A stretch of DNA of 64,000 nucleotides from Bradyrhizobium paxllaeri (GTDB lineage: Bacteria; Pseudomonadota; Alphaproteobacteria; Rhizobiales; Xanthobacteraceae): assembly GCF_001693515.2 (NCBI RefSeq), contig NZ_CP042968.1:6696001-6760000 (forward strand). Direction: 5' to 3'. Position numbers and translations under genes: made by a program. The notes under the pieces are model-generated. The model was given only the letters and a program-made list of their open reading frames with translations, did no database searches and had not been told where the DNA came from. Shown one piece after another: positions 1 to 9,139 of the stretch (its first letter is position 1; each line of letters opens with the position of its first letter).

Positions 1-89
1 ATCGACCAGCATGGTCTGGCTGGCTTGCGGACAACCCGAATCCAGCAATATCGCCAGTAAGCTCTCCTGAACCAAAAGATTTGATGAAA

Positions 90-139
90 ACCGGCTTCGT
101 TTTGCGAAGCCGGTTTTTGTTTTGCGAAGCCGGTTTTTT
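90..139 (+). terminator. Rho-independent terminator with duplicated 3' arm
   Basis: The left arm ACCGGCTTCG (90-99), a 5-base loop and the right arm CGAAGCCGGT (105-114) form a perfect 10-bp stem followed by a T tract. The right arm with its loop and T tract (100-119) is then repeated almost exactly at 120-139, so either right arm could pair with the single left arm. It would end a transcript entering from the left. Confidence 0.85.
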
Positions 140-164
140 TCATGCCGGAACTATTAGCGGCGGC

Positions 165-182
165 TTAACTGACGTTAACCAT
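165..182 (+). promoter_or_regulatory. Possible CtrA-type site upstream of fliF
   Basis: Two TTAA half-sites are visible, TTAA at 165-168 and TTAACCAT at 175-182, with 6 bases between them. The known CtrA consensus is TTAA-N7-TTAAC, so the spacer is one base short. CtrA controls the class II flagellar operon containing fliF in Caulobacter, which fits the position ~70 bases before the fliF start. This is a motif match only. Confidence 0.35.
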
Positions 183-249
183 ATGGAAACCATCCCCTAG
201 GCAATAATTGCCCAGTCGGTCCCTGGGGCCGAATCCCTGGGGGCAGTTG

Positions 250-1878
250 GTGCAAAGTCTCGTTGCTTTCTTGAAGGGCCTGGGCGCGGCACGGCTGATG
301 GCCATGGTTGCGGTCACGACCGCGCTGATCGGCTTCTTCGCGTTCGTCATCATGCGCGTCACGACGCCGCAGATGACCACCCTGTTCACCGACCTCTCCT
401 TTGAAGATTCCTCCAGCATCATCAAGGATCTGGAACGTCAGGCGATTCCCTTCGAGCTGCGCAATGAAGGCGCGGTCATCATGGTGCCGAAGGACAAGGT
501 CACGCGCCTGCGGATGAAGCTCGCCGAAGCCAACCTGCCCAAGGGCGGCGGCGTCGGCTACGAGATATTCGACAAGTCCGACGCGCTCGGCACCACGAGC
601 TTCGTCCAGAACATCAATCATCTGCGCGCGCTGGAGGGTGAACTCGCCCGCACCATCCGCGCCATCGACCGCATCCAGGCCGCCCGCGTCCATCTGGTGC
701 TGCCGGAACGGCCGTTGTTCGCGCGCGAGGCGCCGGAGCCGTCGGCCTCGATCGTGGTGCGCGTGCGCGGCAGCCTCGAACCCCAGCAGATCCGCGCCAT
801 CCGCCATGTCGTCGCCTCCGCCGTCAACGGATTGAAGCCGCAGCGGGTCTCGATCGTCGACGAAGGCGGCCGGCTGCTGGCCGATGGCGCCACCAAGGAT
901 CCCGACATCGCCGTCGGTGACGAGCGCCGCACCGCCTTCGAGAAGCGCATGCGCAACGAAGTCGAGGCGATCGTCTCCTCGGTGGTCGGCCAGGGCCGCG
1001 CCCGCGTCCAGCTCACCGCCGATTTCGACTACAACAAGGTCACCCAGACCTCGGACAAGTTCGATCCCGAGGGCCGCGTGCTGCGCTCCACCCAGACCCG
1101 CGAGGAATCTTCCGCCAGCGCCGGCGATGGCGGCCAGGTGACCGTCAACAACGAATTGCCCGGCAACCAGGCCAACAGCGGCGCGGCTACCGCCCGCGAC
1201 CAGAGCAAGAAGAGCGAAGAGACCAACAATTACGAGATTTCCCGCACCACCAAGACCGAGGTCACCGAAGCCGGACGGGTCAACCGGATCTCGGTAGCGG
1301 TGCTGGTCGATGGCGCCTACACCAAGAACGAAAAAGGCGAGATGGTCTATCAGGACCGCAGCAAGGAGCAGCTCGACCGTATCGCCACCCTGGTGCGTTC
1401 GGCGATCGGCTTCGACCAGAAGCGCGGCGACCAGGTCGAGGTCGTTAACCTCCGCTTTGCCGAAGCTCCCACCGTTCCGCCGGTTGTCGAGCCCACCGGC
1501 CTGCTCGGCATGCTGCAGTTCACCAAGGATGACGTCATGTACGTCATCGAGCTCGGCGTCATGATGCTGCTCGGCCTCGTGGTGCTGTTTCTGGTGATCC
1601 GCCCGCTGGTCAAGCGCATCCTCGCTGCCGAAGTCATCCCGGCCCTCGCCGAACCGACGCCCGCCCTGATCGAAGGCAACGGGCCGAACGGAGAGCTCGG
1701 GCCCAATCAGGCCCTGATTGCCGGCACCAGCGGCACCGCCCAGCTGATCGACGTCGCCCAGGTCCAGGGCCAGGTCCACGCCCAGGCCGTGCACCGGGTC
1801 GGCGAACTGGCCGAACGCAATCCGAACGAAACCGCTTCCATCGTTCGCCAATGGCTGAGCGAACCCGCCGAGAGCTGA
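250..1878 (+). CDS. fliF: Flagellar MS-ring protein FliF
   Basis: FliF builds the inner-membrane MS ring on which the flagellar rotor and export apparatus assemble. The 542-residue protein has a membrane segment near residues 16-37, a long periplasmic ring region, a second membrane segment around 430-455 ([20 protein letters not shown]), and a cytoplasmic tail that in this family binds FliG. I chose the GTG at 250 because GGGGGCAG lies a few bases upstream and the product then begins [15 protein letters not shown], like rhizobial FliF. The frame is open back to a TTG at 208, which would add 14 untypical residues. It is first in fliF-fliG-fliH-fliN-flbD, with 1 base before fliG. Confidence 0.93.
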   Translation: MQSLVAFLKGLGAARLMAMVAVTTALIGFFAFVIMRVTTPQMTTLFTDLSFEDSSSIIKDLERQAIPFELRNEGAVIMVPKDKVTRLRMKLAEANLPKGGGVGYEIFDKSDALGTTSFVQNINHLRALEGELARTIRAIDRIQAARVHLVLPERPLFAREAPEPSASIVVRVRGSLEPQQIRAIRHVVASAVNGLKPQRVSIVDEGGRLLADGATKDPDIAVGDERRTAFEKRMRNEVEAIVSSVVGQGRARVQLTADFDYNKVTQTSDKFDPEGRVLRSTQTREESSASAGDGGQVTVNNELPGNQANSGAATARDQSKKSEETNNYEISRTTKTEVTEAGRVNRISVAVLVDGAYTKNEKGEMVYQDRSKEQLDRIATLVRSAIGFDQKRGDQVEVVNLRFAEAPTVPPVVEPTGLLGMLQFTKDDVMYVIELGVMMLLGLVVLFLVIRPLVKRILAAEVIPALAEPTPALIEGNGPNGELGPNQALIAGTSGTAQLIDVAQVQGQVHAQAVHRVGELAERNPNETASIVRQWLSEPAES

Positions 1879-1879
1879 C

Positions 1880-2965
1880 ATGGCCGCAGTACCGCAAACC
1901 TCAAACGCAAACGACATCACCACCGTCATCTCGGCGCTGGCGAGCCGTCAGAGCAACCGGCCCAAGGGCCAGCCGCTGAGCGGCCCAAAGCGCGCCGCTA
2001 TCCTGATGCTGGCGCTGGGCGAGCAGTATGGCGGCAAGGTGTGGTCGCTGCTCGACGACGACGAGGTGCGCGAGCTTTCGATCCACATGTCGACGCTCGG
2101 CACCGTCGAGGCCGACGTGGTGGAAGACCTGCTGCTCGAATTCGTGTCGCGGATGTCGGCGTCCGGCGCGCTGATGGGCACTTTCGACGCCACCGAACGG
2201 CTGTTGCAGCAATACCTGCCGAGCGAACGGGTCAGCGGCATCATGGACGAAATTCGCGGCCCCGCCGGCCGCAACATGTGGGAGAAGCTCTCCAACGTGC
2301 AGGAAGAGGTGCTCGCCAACTACCTCAAGAACGAATACCCGCAGACCATTGCGGTGGTGCTGTCGAAGCTGAAGCCGGAGCACGCCGCGCGCGTGCTGGC
2401 GATCCTGCCCGAGGACCTCGCGCTCGACGTGGTCGGCCGCATGCTGAAGATGGAGGCGGTGCAAAAGGAAGTCATCGAGCGCGTCGAGCAGACGCTGCGC
2501 ACCGAATTCATGTCCAACCTGTCGCAGACCCGCCGCCGCGACGCGCATGAGGTGATGGCTGAAATCTTCAACAATTTCGACCGCCAGACCGAGACCCGCT
2601 TCATCACCTCGCTGGAAGAGGAAAACCGCGAATCCGCCGAGCGCATCAAGGCGCTGATGTTCACCTTCGACGACCTGATCAAGCTCGACTCCGCCTCGGC
2701 CCAGACGCTGATGCGCAACGTCGACAAGGACAAGCTCGGCATCGCGCTGAAGAGCGCCAACGAGGAGGTGCGCGCCTTCTTCCTCGGCAACATGTCCTCG
2801 CGCGCCGGCAAGATGCTGATGGACGACATGGCCGCGATGGGACCGGTGCGGCTGCGCGACGTCGACGAGGCGCAGGCGCTGCTCGTCAACCTCGCCAAGG
2901 ACATGGCCGCCAGGGGCGAGATCACCCTGACCAAGAACCGTGCCGACGACGAGTTGGTGTACTGA
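1880..2965 (+). CDS. fliG: Flagellar motor switch protein FliG
   Basis: FliG forms the upper part of the C ring, links it to FliF and meets the stator. The 361-residue product has an N-terminal FliF-binding region ([20 protein letters not shown]), a middle domain carrying the [13 protein letters not shown] segment that matches the family EHPQT motif, and a C-terminal torque domain from about residue 255 ([10 protein letters not shown]). Length is slightly above the usual ~330-345 because of a ~20-residue N-terminal extension. The ATG lies 2 bases after the fliF stop, and the stop overlaps the fliH start as TGATG, which suggests translational coupling. Confidence 0.95.
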   Translation: MAAVPQTSNANDITTVISALASRQSNRPKGQPLSGPKRAAILMLALGEQYGGKVWSLLDDDEVRELSIHMSTLGTVEADVVEDLLLEFVSRMSASGALMGTFDATERLLQQYLPSERVSGIMDEIRGPAGRNMWEKLSNVQEEVLANYLKNEYPQTIAVVLSKLKPEHAARVLAILPEDLALDVVGRMLKMEAVQKEVIERVEQTLRTEFMSNLSQTRRRDAHEVMAEIFNNFDRQTETRFITSLEEENRESAERIKALMFTFDDLIKLDSASAQTLMRNVDKDKLGIALKSANEEVRAFFLGNMSSRAGKMLMDDMAAMGPVRLRDVDEAQALLVNLAKDMAARGEITLTKNRADDELVY

Positions 2966-3591
2966 TGGCCGCGCCCGCAAAATTTCTGTTCGACACCGAT
3001 TTCGCAGCGCCCGACCGGACGCGCGAACGTGCCGCTACCGCTGCCGAAATCGCCCAGAAAGTTGCCGAGGCCGAGGCGCGTGCCTACCGCGCCGGCTACG
3101 AGGCGGCCCAGCACGAGGCCAAAGTGGAGAGCGACCGGCGCTCGGCGCTGGCGCTGGAAGAGATCGGGATCGCCATCAGGGGCATTGCCACGCGCTTCTC
3201 CGGCATCGAGGCCAGGATGGAAACCGAGGCCGTCGATGTCGCGGTCGCAGTGGCGCGCAAGCTGTGCAGCGAACTGGTCGCCCGCGAACCGCTCGGCGAA
3301 ATCATGGCGCTGGTCAGCGACTGTTTCTCGCATCTGGTTGCGACCCCGCATCTCGTCGTTCGCATCAGCGACCAGCTTTACGAGGCCGCCCGCGAGAAGA
3401 TCGAGCGGCAGGCATCCCAAAGCGGCTTCGAAGGCCGGCTGGTGATCCTGGCCGAGCCCAGCATCGCCACCGGCGACTGCCGGATCGAATGGGCCGACGG
3501 CGGCGTGGTGCTGGAGCGCGCGACCATCGAAGCGAAGATCAGCGAACTCGTCGGGCGCTATCTGGCGTCCCGCGATCAGGCCGGAACGTGA
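2965..3591 (+). CDS. fliH: Flagellar assembly protein FliH
   Basis: FliH regulates the export ATPase FliI and tethers it to the C ring. The 208-residue protein has a charged helical N-terminal half (residues ~25-65, rich in A, E, R and K, with a GYEAAQHEAK segment) typical of the FliH stalk, then a globular C-terminal half (ISDQLYEAAREKIERQA, GDCRIEWADGGVVLERATIE) like the FliH/HrpE/YscL family. The start overlaps the fliG stop by one base. Position between fliG and fliN agrees with alphaproteobacterial flagellar operons. Sequence conservation in this family is low, so context carries part of the call. Confidence 0.88.
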   Translation: MAAPAKFLFDTDFAAPDRTRERAATAAEIAQKVAEAEARAYRAGYEAAQHEAKVESDRRSALALEEIGIAIRGIATRFSGIEARMETEAVDVAVAVARKLCSELVAREPLGEIMALVSDCFSHLVATPHLVVRISDQLYEAAREKIERQASQSGFEGRLVILAEPSIATGDCRIEWADGGVVLERATIEAKISELVGRYLASRDQAGT

Positions 3592-3610
3592 AGGCGATGA
3601 GGACTGAATC

Positions 3611-3961
3611 ATGAGTGACACCGACGCACAGGTACCGCTACCCGACCTCAACGCCGCGGACGCGCCGCCGGTCGACGACCTCGCCTACAACGAGGACGAA
3701 AATGCGTCGCGCATCGCAGCCGACCTCGAGGCCGTGTTCGACGTGCCGGTGCAGGTCTCGGCCGTGCTCGGCCGCTCCAAGATGGATGTCGGCGAGCTGT
3801 TGAAGCTCGGCCCCGGCACCGTGCTCGAACTCGACCGCCGCGTCGGCGAAGCCATCGACATCTACGTCAACAACCGCCTGGTGGCGCGTGGCGAAGTCGT
3901 GCTGGTGGAAGACAAGCTCGGCGTGACCATGACGGAAATCATCAAGGCCGAACGCAGCTAA
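3611..3961 (+). CDS. fliN: Flagellar motor switch protein FliN
   Basis: FliN forms the base of the C ring and takes part in switching and export-cargo docking. The 116-residue protein has an acidic, variable N-terminus of ~40 residues followed by a SpoA/FliN domain: VFDVPVQVSAVLGRSKMDVG, then LGPGTVLELDRRVGEAIDIY, then NNRLVARGEVVLVEDKLGVT. These are the hallmark FliN strands. It starts 19 bases after fliH and is followed by flbD. The domain is complete and the length is usual. Confidence 0.95.
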   Translation: MSDTDAQVPLPDLNAADAPPVDDLAYNEDENASRIAADLEAVFDVPVQVSAVLGRSKMDVGELLKLGPGTVLELDRRVGEAIDIYVNNRLVARGEVVLVEDKLGVTMTEIIKAERS

Positions 3962-4014
3962 CAATTTTGGCGATACGCGCTCCGAAGGCGCGAACAGACG
4001 GACAGGAGACAGAT

Positions 4015-5394
4015 ATGCGGCTTCTCATCGTTGGCACATTGAAGGGCCAGCTCACGACCGCCACCAAGATCGCGATGGAGAACGGGGCTTCCGTGACCCA
4101 TGCCGAAGCGACCGAACAGGCGATGGCGGTGCTGCGCGGCGGCAAGGGTGCCGACCTGCTGCTGGTCGACGTCGCCCTCGACATCCGCGACCTCGTGATG
4201 CGGCTGGAAGCCGAGCACATCCACGTGCCGATCGTGGCCTGCGGCATTTCCAACGACGCCCGCGCCGCGGTCGCCGCGATCCACGCCGGCGCGAAAGAAT
4301 ATATCCCGCTGCCGCCCGATCCCGAACTGATCGCCGCCGTGCTCGCCGCGGTCGCCAATGATTCACGCGATCTGGTCTATCGCGACGAAGCCATGGGCAA
4401 GGTGATCAAGCTGGCGCAGCAGATCGCGGGCTCGGATGCTTCCGTGATGATCACTGGCGAATCCGGCACCGGCAAGGAAGTGCTGGCGCGCTATGTCCAC
4501 TCCCGCTCGAACCGCGCCAAGCGTCCCTTCATCTCGATCAATTGCGCCGCGATCCCCGAACACCTGCTGGAATCCGAACTGTTCGGCCACGAAAAGGGCG
4601 CCTTCACCGGTGCGGTTGCCCGCCGCATCGGCAAGTTCGAAGAGGCTAGCGGCGGCACGCTGCTGCTCGACGAAATCTCCGAGATGGACGTCCGCCTGCA
4701 ATCCAAACTGCTGCGCGCGATCCAGGAGCGCGTGATCGACCGCGTCGGCGGCACCAAGCCGGTGCCGGTCGATATCCGCATCATCGCGACCTCGAACCGC
4801 AACCTCTCCGAAGCGGTGCGCGAGGGCACCTTCCGCGAAGATCTGCTGTTCCGCCTCAACGTCGTCAACCTTAAGATCCCTCCTTTGCGCGACCGCCCGG
4901 CCGACATCCTGGAACTGGCGCAGCATTTTGCCAAGAAATATGCCGACGCCAACGGCGTGCCGCTGCGCCCGATCTCCGCCGATGCGCGGCGGGTGCTGAC
5001 CTCGAACCGCTGGCAAGGCAACGTCCGCGAACTGGAGAACACCATCCATCGCTCGGTACTGATGGCGCAGGGCGACGAGATCGGTCCCGATGCGATCGTT
5101 ACGCCCGATGGCGACCGCCTCGACCTCGCCAAGACCGCGCCCGCGGTCGCGCACGCTACCCTTGCTGCCGAACAGGTCACCCGAGCCCTTGTCGGCCGCA
5201 CCGTCGCCGACGTCGAGCGCGATCTGATCCTGGAGACGCTGAAACACTGCCTCGGCAACCGGACCCATGCCGCCAACATCCTCGGCATCTCGATCCGCAC
5301 GCTGCGCAACAAGCTGAACGAATATGCCGACGGCGGCATCCCGATCACGCCGGCGGGATCCGGTGACAGTCAGCGGTTTATGGCGGCGGGGTAG
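4015..5394 (+). CDS. flbD: Sigma54-dependent flagellar regulator FlbD
   Basis: FlbD activates sigma54-dependent late flagellar genes and represses earlier ones in Caulobacter. The 459-residue protein has a receiver-like domain (~1-120), a sigma54 AAA+ domain (~130-365) with Walker A GESGTGKE, the GAFTGA loop that contacts sigma54, Walker B GGTLLLDEISEM and the arginine-finger region FREDLLFRLN, and a Fis-type helix-turn-helix at the end (HAANILGISIRTLRNKLNEY). I start at ATG 4015 because ACAGGAGAC lies just upstream. An in-frame TTG at 3967 would add 16 untypical residues. It is last in the flagellar operon. flhA, which I would expect nearby in relatives, does not follow. Confidence 0.93.
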   Translation: MRLLIVGTLKGQLTTATKIAMENGASVTHAEATEQAMAVLRGGKGADLLLVDVALDIRDLVMRLEAEHIHVPIVACGISNDARAAVAAIHAGAKEYIPLPPDPELIAAVLAAVANDSRDLVYRDEAMGKVIKLAQQIAGSDASVMITGESGTGKEVLARYVHSRSNRAKRPFISINCAAIPEHLLESELFGHEKGAFTGAVARRIGKFEEASGGTLLLDEISEMDVRLQSKLLRAIQERVIDRVGGTKPVPVDIRIIATSNRNLSEAVREGTFREDLLFRLNVVNLKIPPLRDRPADILELAQHFAKKYADANGVPLRPISADARRVLTSNRWQGNVRELENTIHRSVLMAQGDEIGPDAIVTPDGDRLDLAKTAPAVAHATLAAEQVTRALVGRTVADVERDLILETLKHCLGNRTHAANILGISIRTLRNKLNEYADGGIPITPAGSGDSQRFMAAG

Positions 5395-5405
5395 AACGCT
5401 CGCGC

Positions 5406-5486
5406 CGTCATTGCGAGGAGCGAAGCGACGAAGCAATCCATCCGTTATGCCGAACGATGGATTGCTTCGCTACGCTCGCAATGACG
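5406..5486. repeat. Palindromic intergenic repeat, copy A
   Basis: The ends CGTCATTGCGAG and CTCGCAATGACG are exact inverted copies, and the inner arms GAAGCAATCCAT and ATGGATTGCTTC pair as well, so the unit folds into a long cruciform or hairpin. Five relatives are in this window (15155, 20513, 37838, 45883, 58160). It sits 11 bases after the flbD stop and could stabilise or end that transcript. It overlaps the 3' end of the small minus-strand gene at 5470-5649. Confidence 0.85.
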
Positions 5487-5649
5487 TTGAAGCAGCCGAA
5501 TAGCTCGGCGCATCCGGCTTGCGGAAAATATGAATGGGATCGCCGGGCTGCAGGTCGCGCCCGGTGAAGACGGCGTAGGCATATAGCGCGAGATAGGCGA
5601 TCGCTATCGCACCCACGGCGTAAAATGCCCAAACTCCGATCCGCTTCAT
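5470..5649 (-). CDS. Small single-pass membrane protein, function unknown
   Basis: The 59-residue product starts MKRIGVWAFYAVGAIAIAYL, giving one hydrophobic segment at about residues 5-28, followed by a polar tail containing LQPGDPIHIFRKPDAP. The composition and the start next to a hydrophobic helix look like a genuine small membrane protein. The last residues and the TAG stop lie inside palindromic repeat copy A, so the C-terminus appears to have been set by the repeat. I do not recognise a function. It lies between flbD and the ssu operon, 69 bases downstream of the flavin reductase stop on the same strand. Confidence 0.6.
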   Translation of the reverse strand: MKRIGVWAFYAVGAIAIAYLALYAYAVFTGRDLQPGDPIHIFRKPDAPSYSAASTSLRA

Positions 5650-5718
5650 AGCGGATATCTAGAACGCCAAGCTGCAAATGGCCAGCCCGCCGGGCGGCCA
5701 AACGCGGAACTTCAGCGC

Positions 5719-6309
5719 CTATCGTCCGATCTTTCGCGTGGCGTGCGGCTTGGGCACGCTGACTTCCGCCAGGCGGAGCGCGTCCTCGTCCCGATCGATC
5801 GCGACATACTGGCCCTGCCAATAGGCCAACGCGGCCGTGCGCGGCGAGACCGTCACATCCAGCACGCGGCCGATGACGATCGCGTGGGAATGCCGCTCAA
5901 CGATATCCTCGACTTCACAGTCGATCGCCGCGAGCGCGCCTGCCAGCAAAGGCACGCCGGAGACGCGCGTGATCCACTCGACTCCGGCAAAGCGATCTGC
6001 GCCCTTCAGTCCGCTCTTGCCGGTAAATCGTTCGGCGATATCTGTTTGCTCCGACGTCAGGATATTGACGCCGAAGAAGCCATAGCGCTTCACCAGCGGC
6101 CAGGACGACGCTTCGCGGTTGATGCTGACGACCAAGGCGGGCGGATCGACCGATAGCGACGACACCGAGGTGACCGTCATCCCCGAAATGTCCCTGCCCC
6201 GCCCGGCCGTGATGACGCTGACGCCGCCGGTCAAGCGACGCATGGCATTGCGAAACTCACCCGAAGAGACTTCGCGGTCGATCGAAACATTGCGGACGAG
6301 AGAGTTCAT
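5719..6309 (-). CDS. Flavin reductase, probable FMN supplier for SsuD
   Basis: This 196-residue protein belongs to the flavin reductase-like (HpaC/DIM6) family. Seen motifs are FRNAMRRLTGGVSVITAG at ~20-37, GMTVTSVSSLSVDPPALVVS near 45-62, the NIL/ERF segment, and the closing HAIVIGRVLDV strand. The family reduces FMN or FAD with NAD(P)H. As last gene of the minus-strand sulfonate operon, 7 bases after ssuB, it very likely supplies FMNH2 to the SsuD monooxygenase, the job done by SsuE in E. coli. It is not a SsuE homologue by sequence, so I give no symbol. Confidence 0.85.
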   Translation of the reverse strand: MNSLVRNVSIDREVSSGEFRNAMRRLTGGVSVITAGRGRDISGMTVTSVSSLSVDPPALVVSINREASSWPLVKRYGFFGVNILTSEQTDIAERFTGKSGLKGADRFAGVEWITRVSGVPLLAGALAAIDCEVEDIVERHSHAIVIGRVLDVTVSPRTAALAYWQGQYVAIDRDEDALRLAEVSVPKPHATRKIGR

Positions 6310-6316
6310 GGTCGCC

Positions 6317-7165
6317 TCACAGGTCGGACGTGTCTTCGGTGCCCTGCAGCAGGTTCTTCAGGATCGAGCCTTCCAACTCGGCAAGCTGCGCCGAGCCGCG
6401 CCGCCTCGGACGCGGGATATCGACCTCGATATCGTGCGCGATACCGCCATCCTCGATGACCAGCACGCGGTCAGCCAGCGCGACCGCTTCCGACACGTCA
6501 TGCGTCACCAGGATCGCCGTAAAACCCTGATCGTGCCAGACCCGCTCCAGCAACCGCTGCATCGAGATGCGCGTCAACGCGTCCAGCGCACCCAGCGGCT
6601 CGTCGAAGGCCAGCACGCGCGGCTGGCTGACCAGTGCGCGGGCCAGTGCCACACGCTGTTTCTGCCCGCCGGACAGCACCGCCGGCCACTGCTCACGCTT
6701 TTCGTCAAGACCGACCTCGACGAGTGCGCTTTCCGCCCGCGCCTGCGCATCCGGCAGATGGCGCTCGTGTCCCAGTCCGACTTCGACATTCGACAGCACG
6801 CGGGCCCAGGGCAGCAGGCGCGGCTCCTGGAACATGACACGCACGTCCTCGGGGCGCGTCTCCTCGCTGAAGCCGATGCTGCCAGCCGTAATGGTTTCGA
6901 GGCCGGCGATCAGCCGCAGCAGCGTGCTCTTGCCGCAGCCGCTGCGGCCGACGATGGCGACGAACTGGCCCGCCGGAATGTGCAGATCGATGCCGCGCAG
7001 GACCTCGTTGTCGCCGAAGGATTTGCGAAGACCGCGGATGGTCAGCGCCAGCCCACGTGAGGAGCCGTCCGAACCGCGCCGGAGCTGGCGGGCCTGCTCG
7101 ACGAAGTCGGCACGGTCGACCGGCTCGGCGCCGGGAGAGAGCAAGTGAAGGGCTTCTAGCATCAT
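6317..7165 (-). CDS. ssuB: Sulfonate ABC transporter ATPase SsuB
   Basis: This 282-residue ATPase powers sulfonate uptake. Seen are Walker [10 protein letters not shown] (~74-82), the Q-loop region [10 protein letters not shown], the signature [15 protein letters not shown] (~163), Walker [17 protein letters not shown], and the H-loop VTHDVSEAV. The nitrate/sulfonate/taurine type is indicated by EPRLLPW. An N-terminal extension of ~42 residues precedes the ABC domain, longer than E. coli SsuB. The gene starts 4 bases after the ssuC stop and ends 7 bases before the flavin reductase. Confidence 0.9.
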   Translation of the reverse strand: MMLEALHLLSPGAEPVDRADFVEQARQLRRGSDGSSRGLALTIRGLRKSFGDNEVLRGIDLHIPAGQFVAIVGRSGCGKSTLLRLIAGLETITAGSIGFSEETRPEDVRVMFQEPRLLPWARVLSNVEVGLGHERHLPDAQARAESALVEVGLDEKREQWPAVLSGGQKQRVALARALVSQPRVLAFDEPLGALDALTRISMQRLLERVWHDQGFTAILVTHDVSEAVALADRVLVIEDGGIAHDIEVDIPRPRRRGSAQLAELEGSILKNLLQGTEDTSDL

Positions 7166-7169
7166 ATCC

Positions 7170-7976
7170 TCAATGTTTCTGGAAGGCCGGGTGCCAGGAC
7201 AGCGTCAGCCGTTCGAGCGCGCGCGAGGCGCTGTCGGCGAGTTTTCCGAGCAATGCGTAGATCAGGATGGAGAGCACCACGACGTCGATCAGCATGAACT
7301 CGCGTGCCTGCATCGCCATGTAACCGAGGCCGGAGGAAGCCGCGATGGTCTCCGCCACGATCAGGGTCAGCCACATGATGCCAAGCGCGAAGCGCAGGCC
7401 GACGAAGATCGACGGCAGCGCGCCCGGGAAAATCACCCGGCGGAACAGCTCGCCGTCGCTCATGCCGTAGATCCGTCCCATCTCGATCAGTTGCGGATCG
7501 ACGGTACGGATGCCGTGCAGCGTGTTGAGATAGATCGGGAAGAAAACGCCGAGTGCGACCAGAAACAGCTTGGCGGATTCGTCGATGCCGAACCACAGGA
7601 TCACCAGCGGAATCAGCGCCAGATGCGGGATGTTGCGCACCATCTGCAGCGTCGTGTCGGTCAGCTTGCTGGAGGTTTGCGACAGGCCGTTGGCGAGGCC
7701 GAAGGAGAAGCCGATGCTGCCGCCGATCAGGAAGCCGACACTGGCGCGCCAGAAGCTGACCCAGATGTTGCGCGCAAGCTCGCCGGACAGCAGGAGCTTC
7801 CACCCTGCCAGCGCGACGTCGCTCGGCGCCGGCAGTACCCGCGCCGAGACAAAGCCGGTGACGCAGGCGGCCTGCCAGATCAGGATGATGGCCAGCGGCA
7901 CGATCCACGGGATCAAGCCGTCGACGCGCGGCAATTTGGGCGCGCCAACGCGCGGAAGACTATCGATGAGACTCAT
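7170..7976 (-). CDS. ssuC: Sulfonate ABC transporter permease SsuC
   Basis: This 268-residue inner-membrane permease has about six hydrophobic segments, starting with [20 protein letters not shown] at ~24-43. The permease EAA-type loop is visible as [20 protein letters not shown], where it contacts SsuB. Its family (BPD_transp_1, nitrate/sulfonate/taurine subgroup) and its place between ssuD and ssuB define the substrate class. The start overlaps the ssuD stop by 4 bases (ATGA), indicating coupled translation. Confidence 0.9.
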   Translation of the reverse strand: MSLIDSLPRVGAPKLPRVDGLIPWIVPLAIILIWQAACVTGFVSARVLPAPSDVALAGWKLLLSGELARNIWVSFWRASVGFLIGGSIGFSFGLANGLSQTSSKLTDTTLQMVRNIPHLALIPLVILWFGIDESAKLFLVALGVFFPIYLNTLHGIRTVDPQLIEMGRIYGMSDGELFRRVIFPGALPSIFVGLRFALGIMWLTLIVAETIAASSGLGYMAMQAREFMLIDVVVLSILIYALLGKLADSASRALERLTLSWHPAFQKH

Positions 7977-9139
7977 GATTGCGATGCCTGTTTCTGCGGC
8001 CGGTATTCATTGCCGATGGTTTCGCCGAACGGCCCGGTGTTGAGGCGGAGCGGCGTGACGTTGTTAGGCTGCGCCAGCGAGAGCAGCGGGAACACCAGCT
8101 CCGCAAAGCGATAGGCTTCCTCCAGATGCGGGTACCCCGACATGATGAAGGTATCGATGCCGACATCCTGATACTCCCTGATCCGCGCGGCGACCGTCTG
8201 GGGATCGCCGACCAGCGCGGTGCCCGCGCCGCCGCGCACCAGACCGACGCCGGCCCACAGGTTCGGGCTGATCTCGAGCTTGTCGCGGCGGCCGCCATGA
8301 AGCTGCGCCATGCGCTGCTGGCCGACCGAATCCATCCGCGAGAAGATTTTTTGCGCCGAGGTGATCGTCTCGTCGGTGACGTGCTGGATCAGTTCATCGG
8401 CCGCCTTCCACGCTTCCGCATTGGTCTCGCGCACGATCACATGCAGGCGAATGCCGAACGAGAGCTTTCGCCCGCGCGCGGCAGCGGCGGCCTTCACGCG
8501 ATTGACCTTTTCGGCGACCTGCGCCGGCGGCTCGCCCCAGGTCAAGTACTTGTCGACGGTATCGACTGCGACGTCGATGCCGGCATCCGACGATCCGCCG
8601 AAATAGAGCGGCGGCCGCGGCGACTGCACCGGCTGGAACAGCAGGCGTCCGTCCTCGATGCGGATGTGCTTGCCTTCGACATTGACGGTCTTGCCCGCCA
8701 GCAGGTCGCTATAGACGTTGAGGAACTTGCGCGTGACCGCGTAGCGCTCGTCGTGGGACAGGAAAATGCCGTCGCCCTTGTTCTCAATGGGATCGCCGCC
8801 GGTGACGACGTTGATCAGCAACCGTCCGTTAGAGACCCGGTCGAGCGTTGCGGTCATGCGCGCCGCGACGCTGGGCGACTGCAGGCCCGGCCGCACCGCC
8901 ACGAGATAACGCAGCTGCTCTGTCCACGGCGCGACCGCCGAAGCAACCACCCAGGAGTCCTCGCAGCTTCTCCCCGTCGGCAGCAGGACGCCAAAATAGC
9001 CGAGCTGGTCGGCAGCCTGCGCGATCTGGCGCAAATAATTGAAGTTCACCTCGCGTCCGCCGGTGGTGGTGCCGAGATAACGGCCGTCACCATGGGTCGG
9101 CAGAAACCAGAGAATGTTGGCGCTTTGTTGCGTGCTCAC
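7973..9139 (-). CDS. ssuD: FMNH2-dependent alkanesulfonate monooxygenase SsuD
   Basis: SsuD cleaves C-S bonds of alkanesulfonates with FMNH2 and O2, releasing sulfite and an aldehyde. The 388-residue protein is a luciferase-like TIM barrel: [16 protein letters not shown] at the N-terminus, [15 protein letters not shown] at ~49-63 with the Cys region of Ssu[37 protein letters not shown], and the distal [12 protein letters not shown] strand. Length matches SsuD (~380). It overlaps ssuA (ATGA) upstream and ssuC downstream and acts in the cytosol with the flavin reductase at 5719-6309. Confidence 0.93.
   Translation of the reverse strand: MSTQQSANILWFLPTHGDGRYLGTTTGGREVNFNYLRQIAQAADQLGYFGVLLPTGRSCEDSWVVASAVAPWTEQLRYLVAVRPGLQSPSVAARMTATLDRVSNGRLLINVVTGGDPIENKGDGIFLSHDERYAVTRKFLNVYSDLLAGKTVNVEGKHIRIEDGRLLFQPVQSPRPPLYFGGSSDAGIDVAVDTVDKYLTWGEPPAQVAEKVNRVKAAAAARGRKLSFGIRLHVIVRETNAEAWKAADELIQHVTDETITSAQKIFSRMDSVGQQRMAQLHGGRRDKLEISPNLWAGVGLVRGGAGTALVGDPQTVAARIREYQDVGIDTFIMSGYPHLEEAYRFAELVFPLLSLAQPNNVTPLRLNTGPFGETIGNEYRPQKQASQS

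Larger units (their letters stand above)
1..249. other. Left-edge intergenic region before fliF
   Basis: The first ~70 bases may hold the last codons of an upstream gene: frame 1 stops at 58-60 and frame 2 at 67-69, but neither tail is recognisable. A terminator follows at 90-139 and a possible CtrA-type site at 165-182. The rest is taken as the fliF promoter and leader. Confidence 0.4.

Noticed and set aside
175..1929. 584-residue minus-strand frame opposite fliF
   Set aside because: It is the antisense of fliF; high GC leaves long frames open, and it has no family features.
1901..2980. 359-residue minus-strand frame opposite fliG
   Set aside because: It is an antisense shadow; fliG on the other strand has all family motifs.
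4363..5436. 357-residue minus-strand frame opposite flbD
   Set aside because: It is an antisense shadow; FlbD motifs occupy the plus strand.
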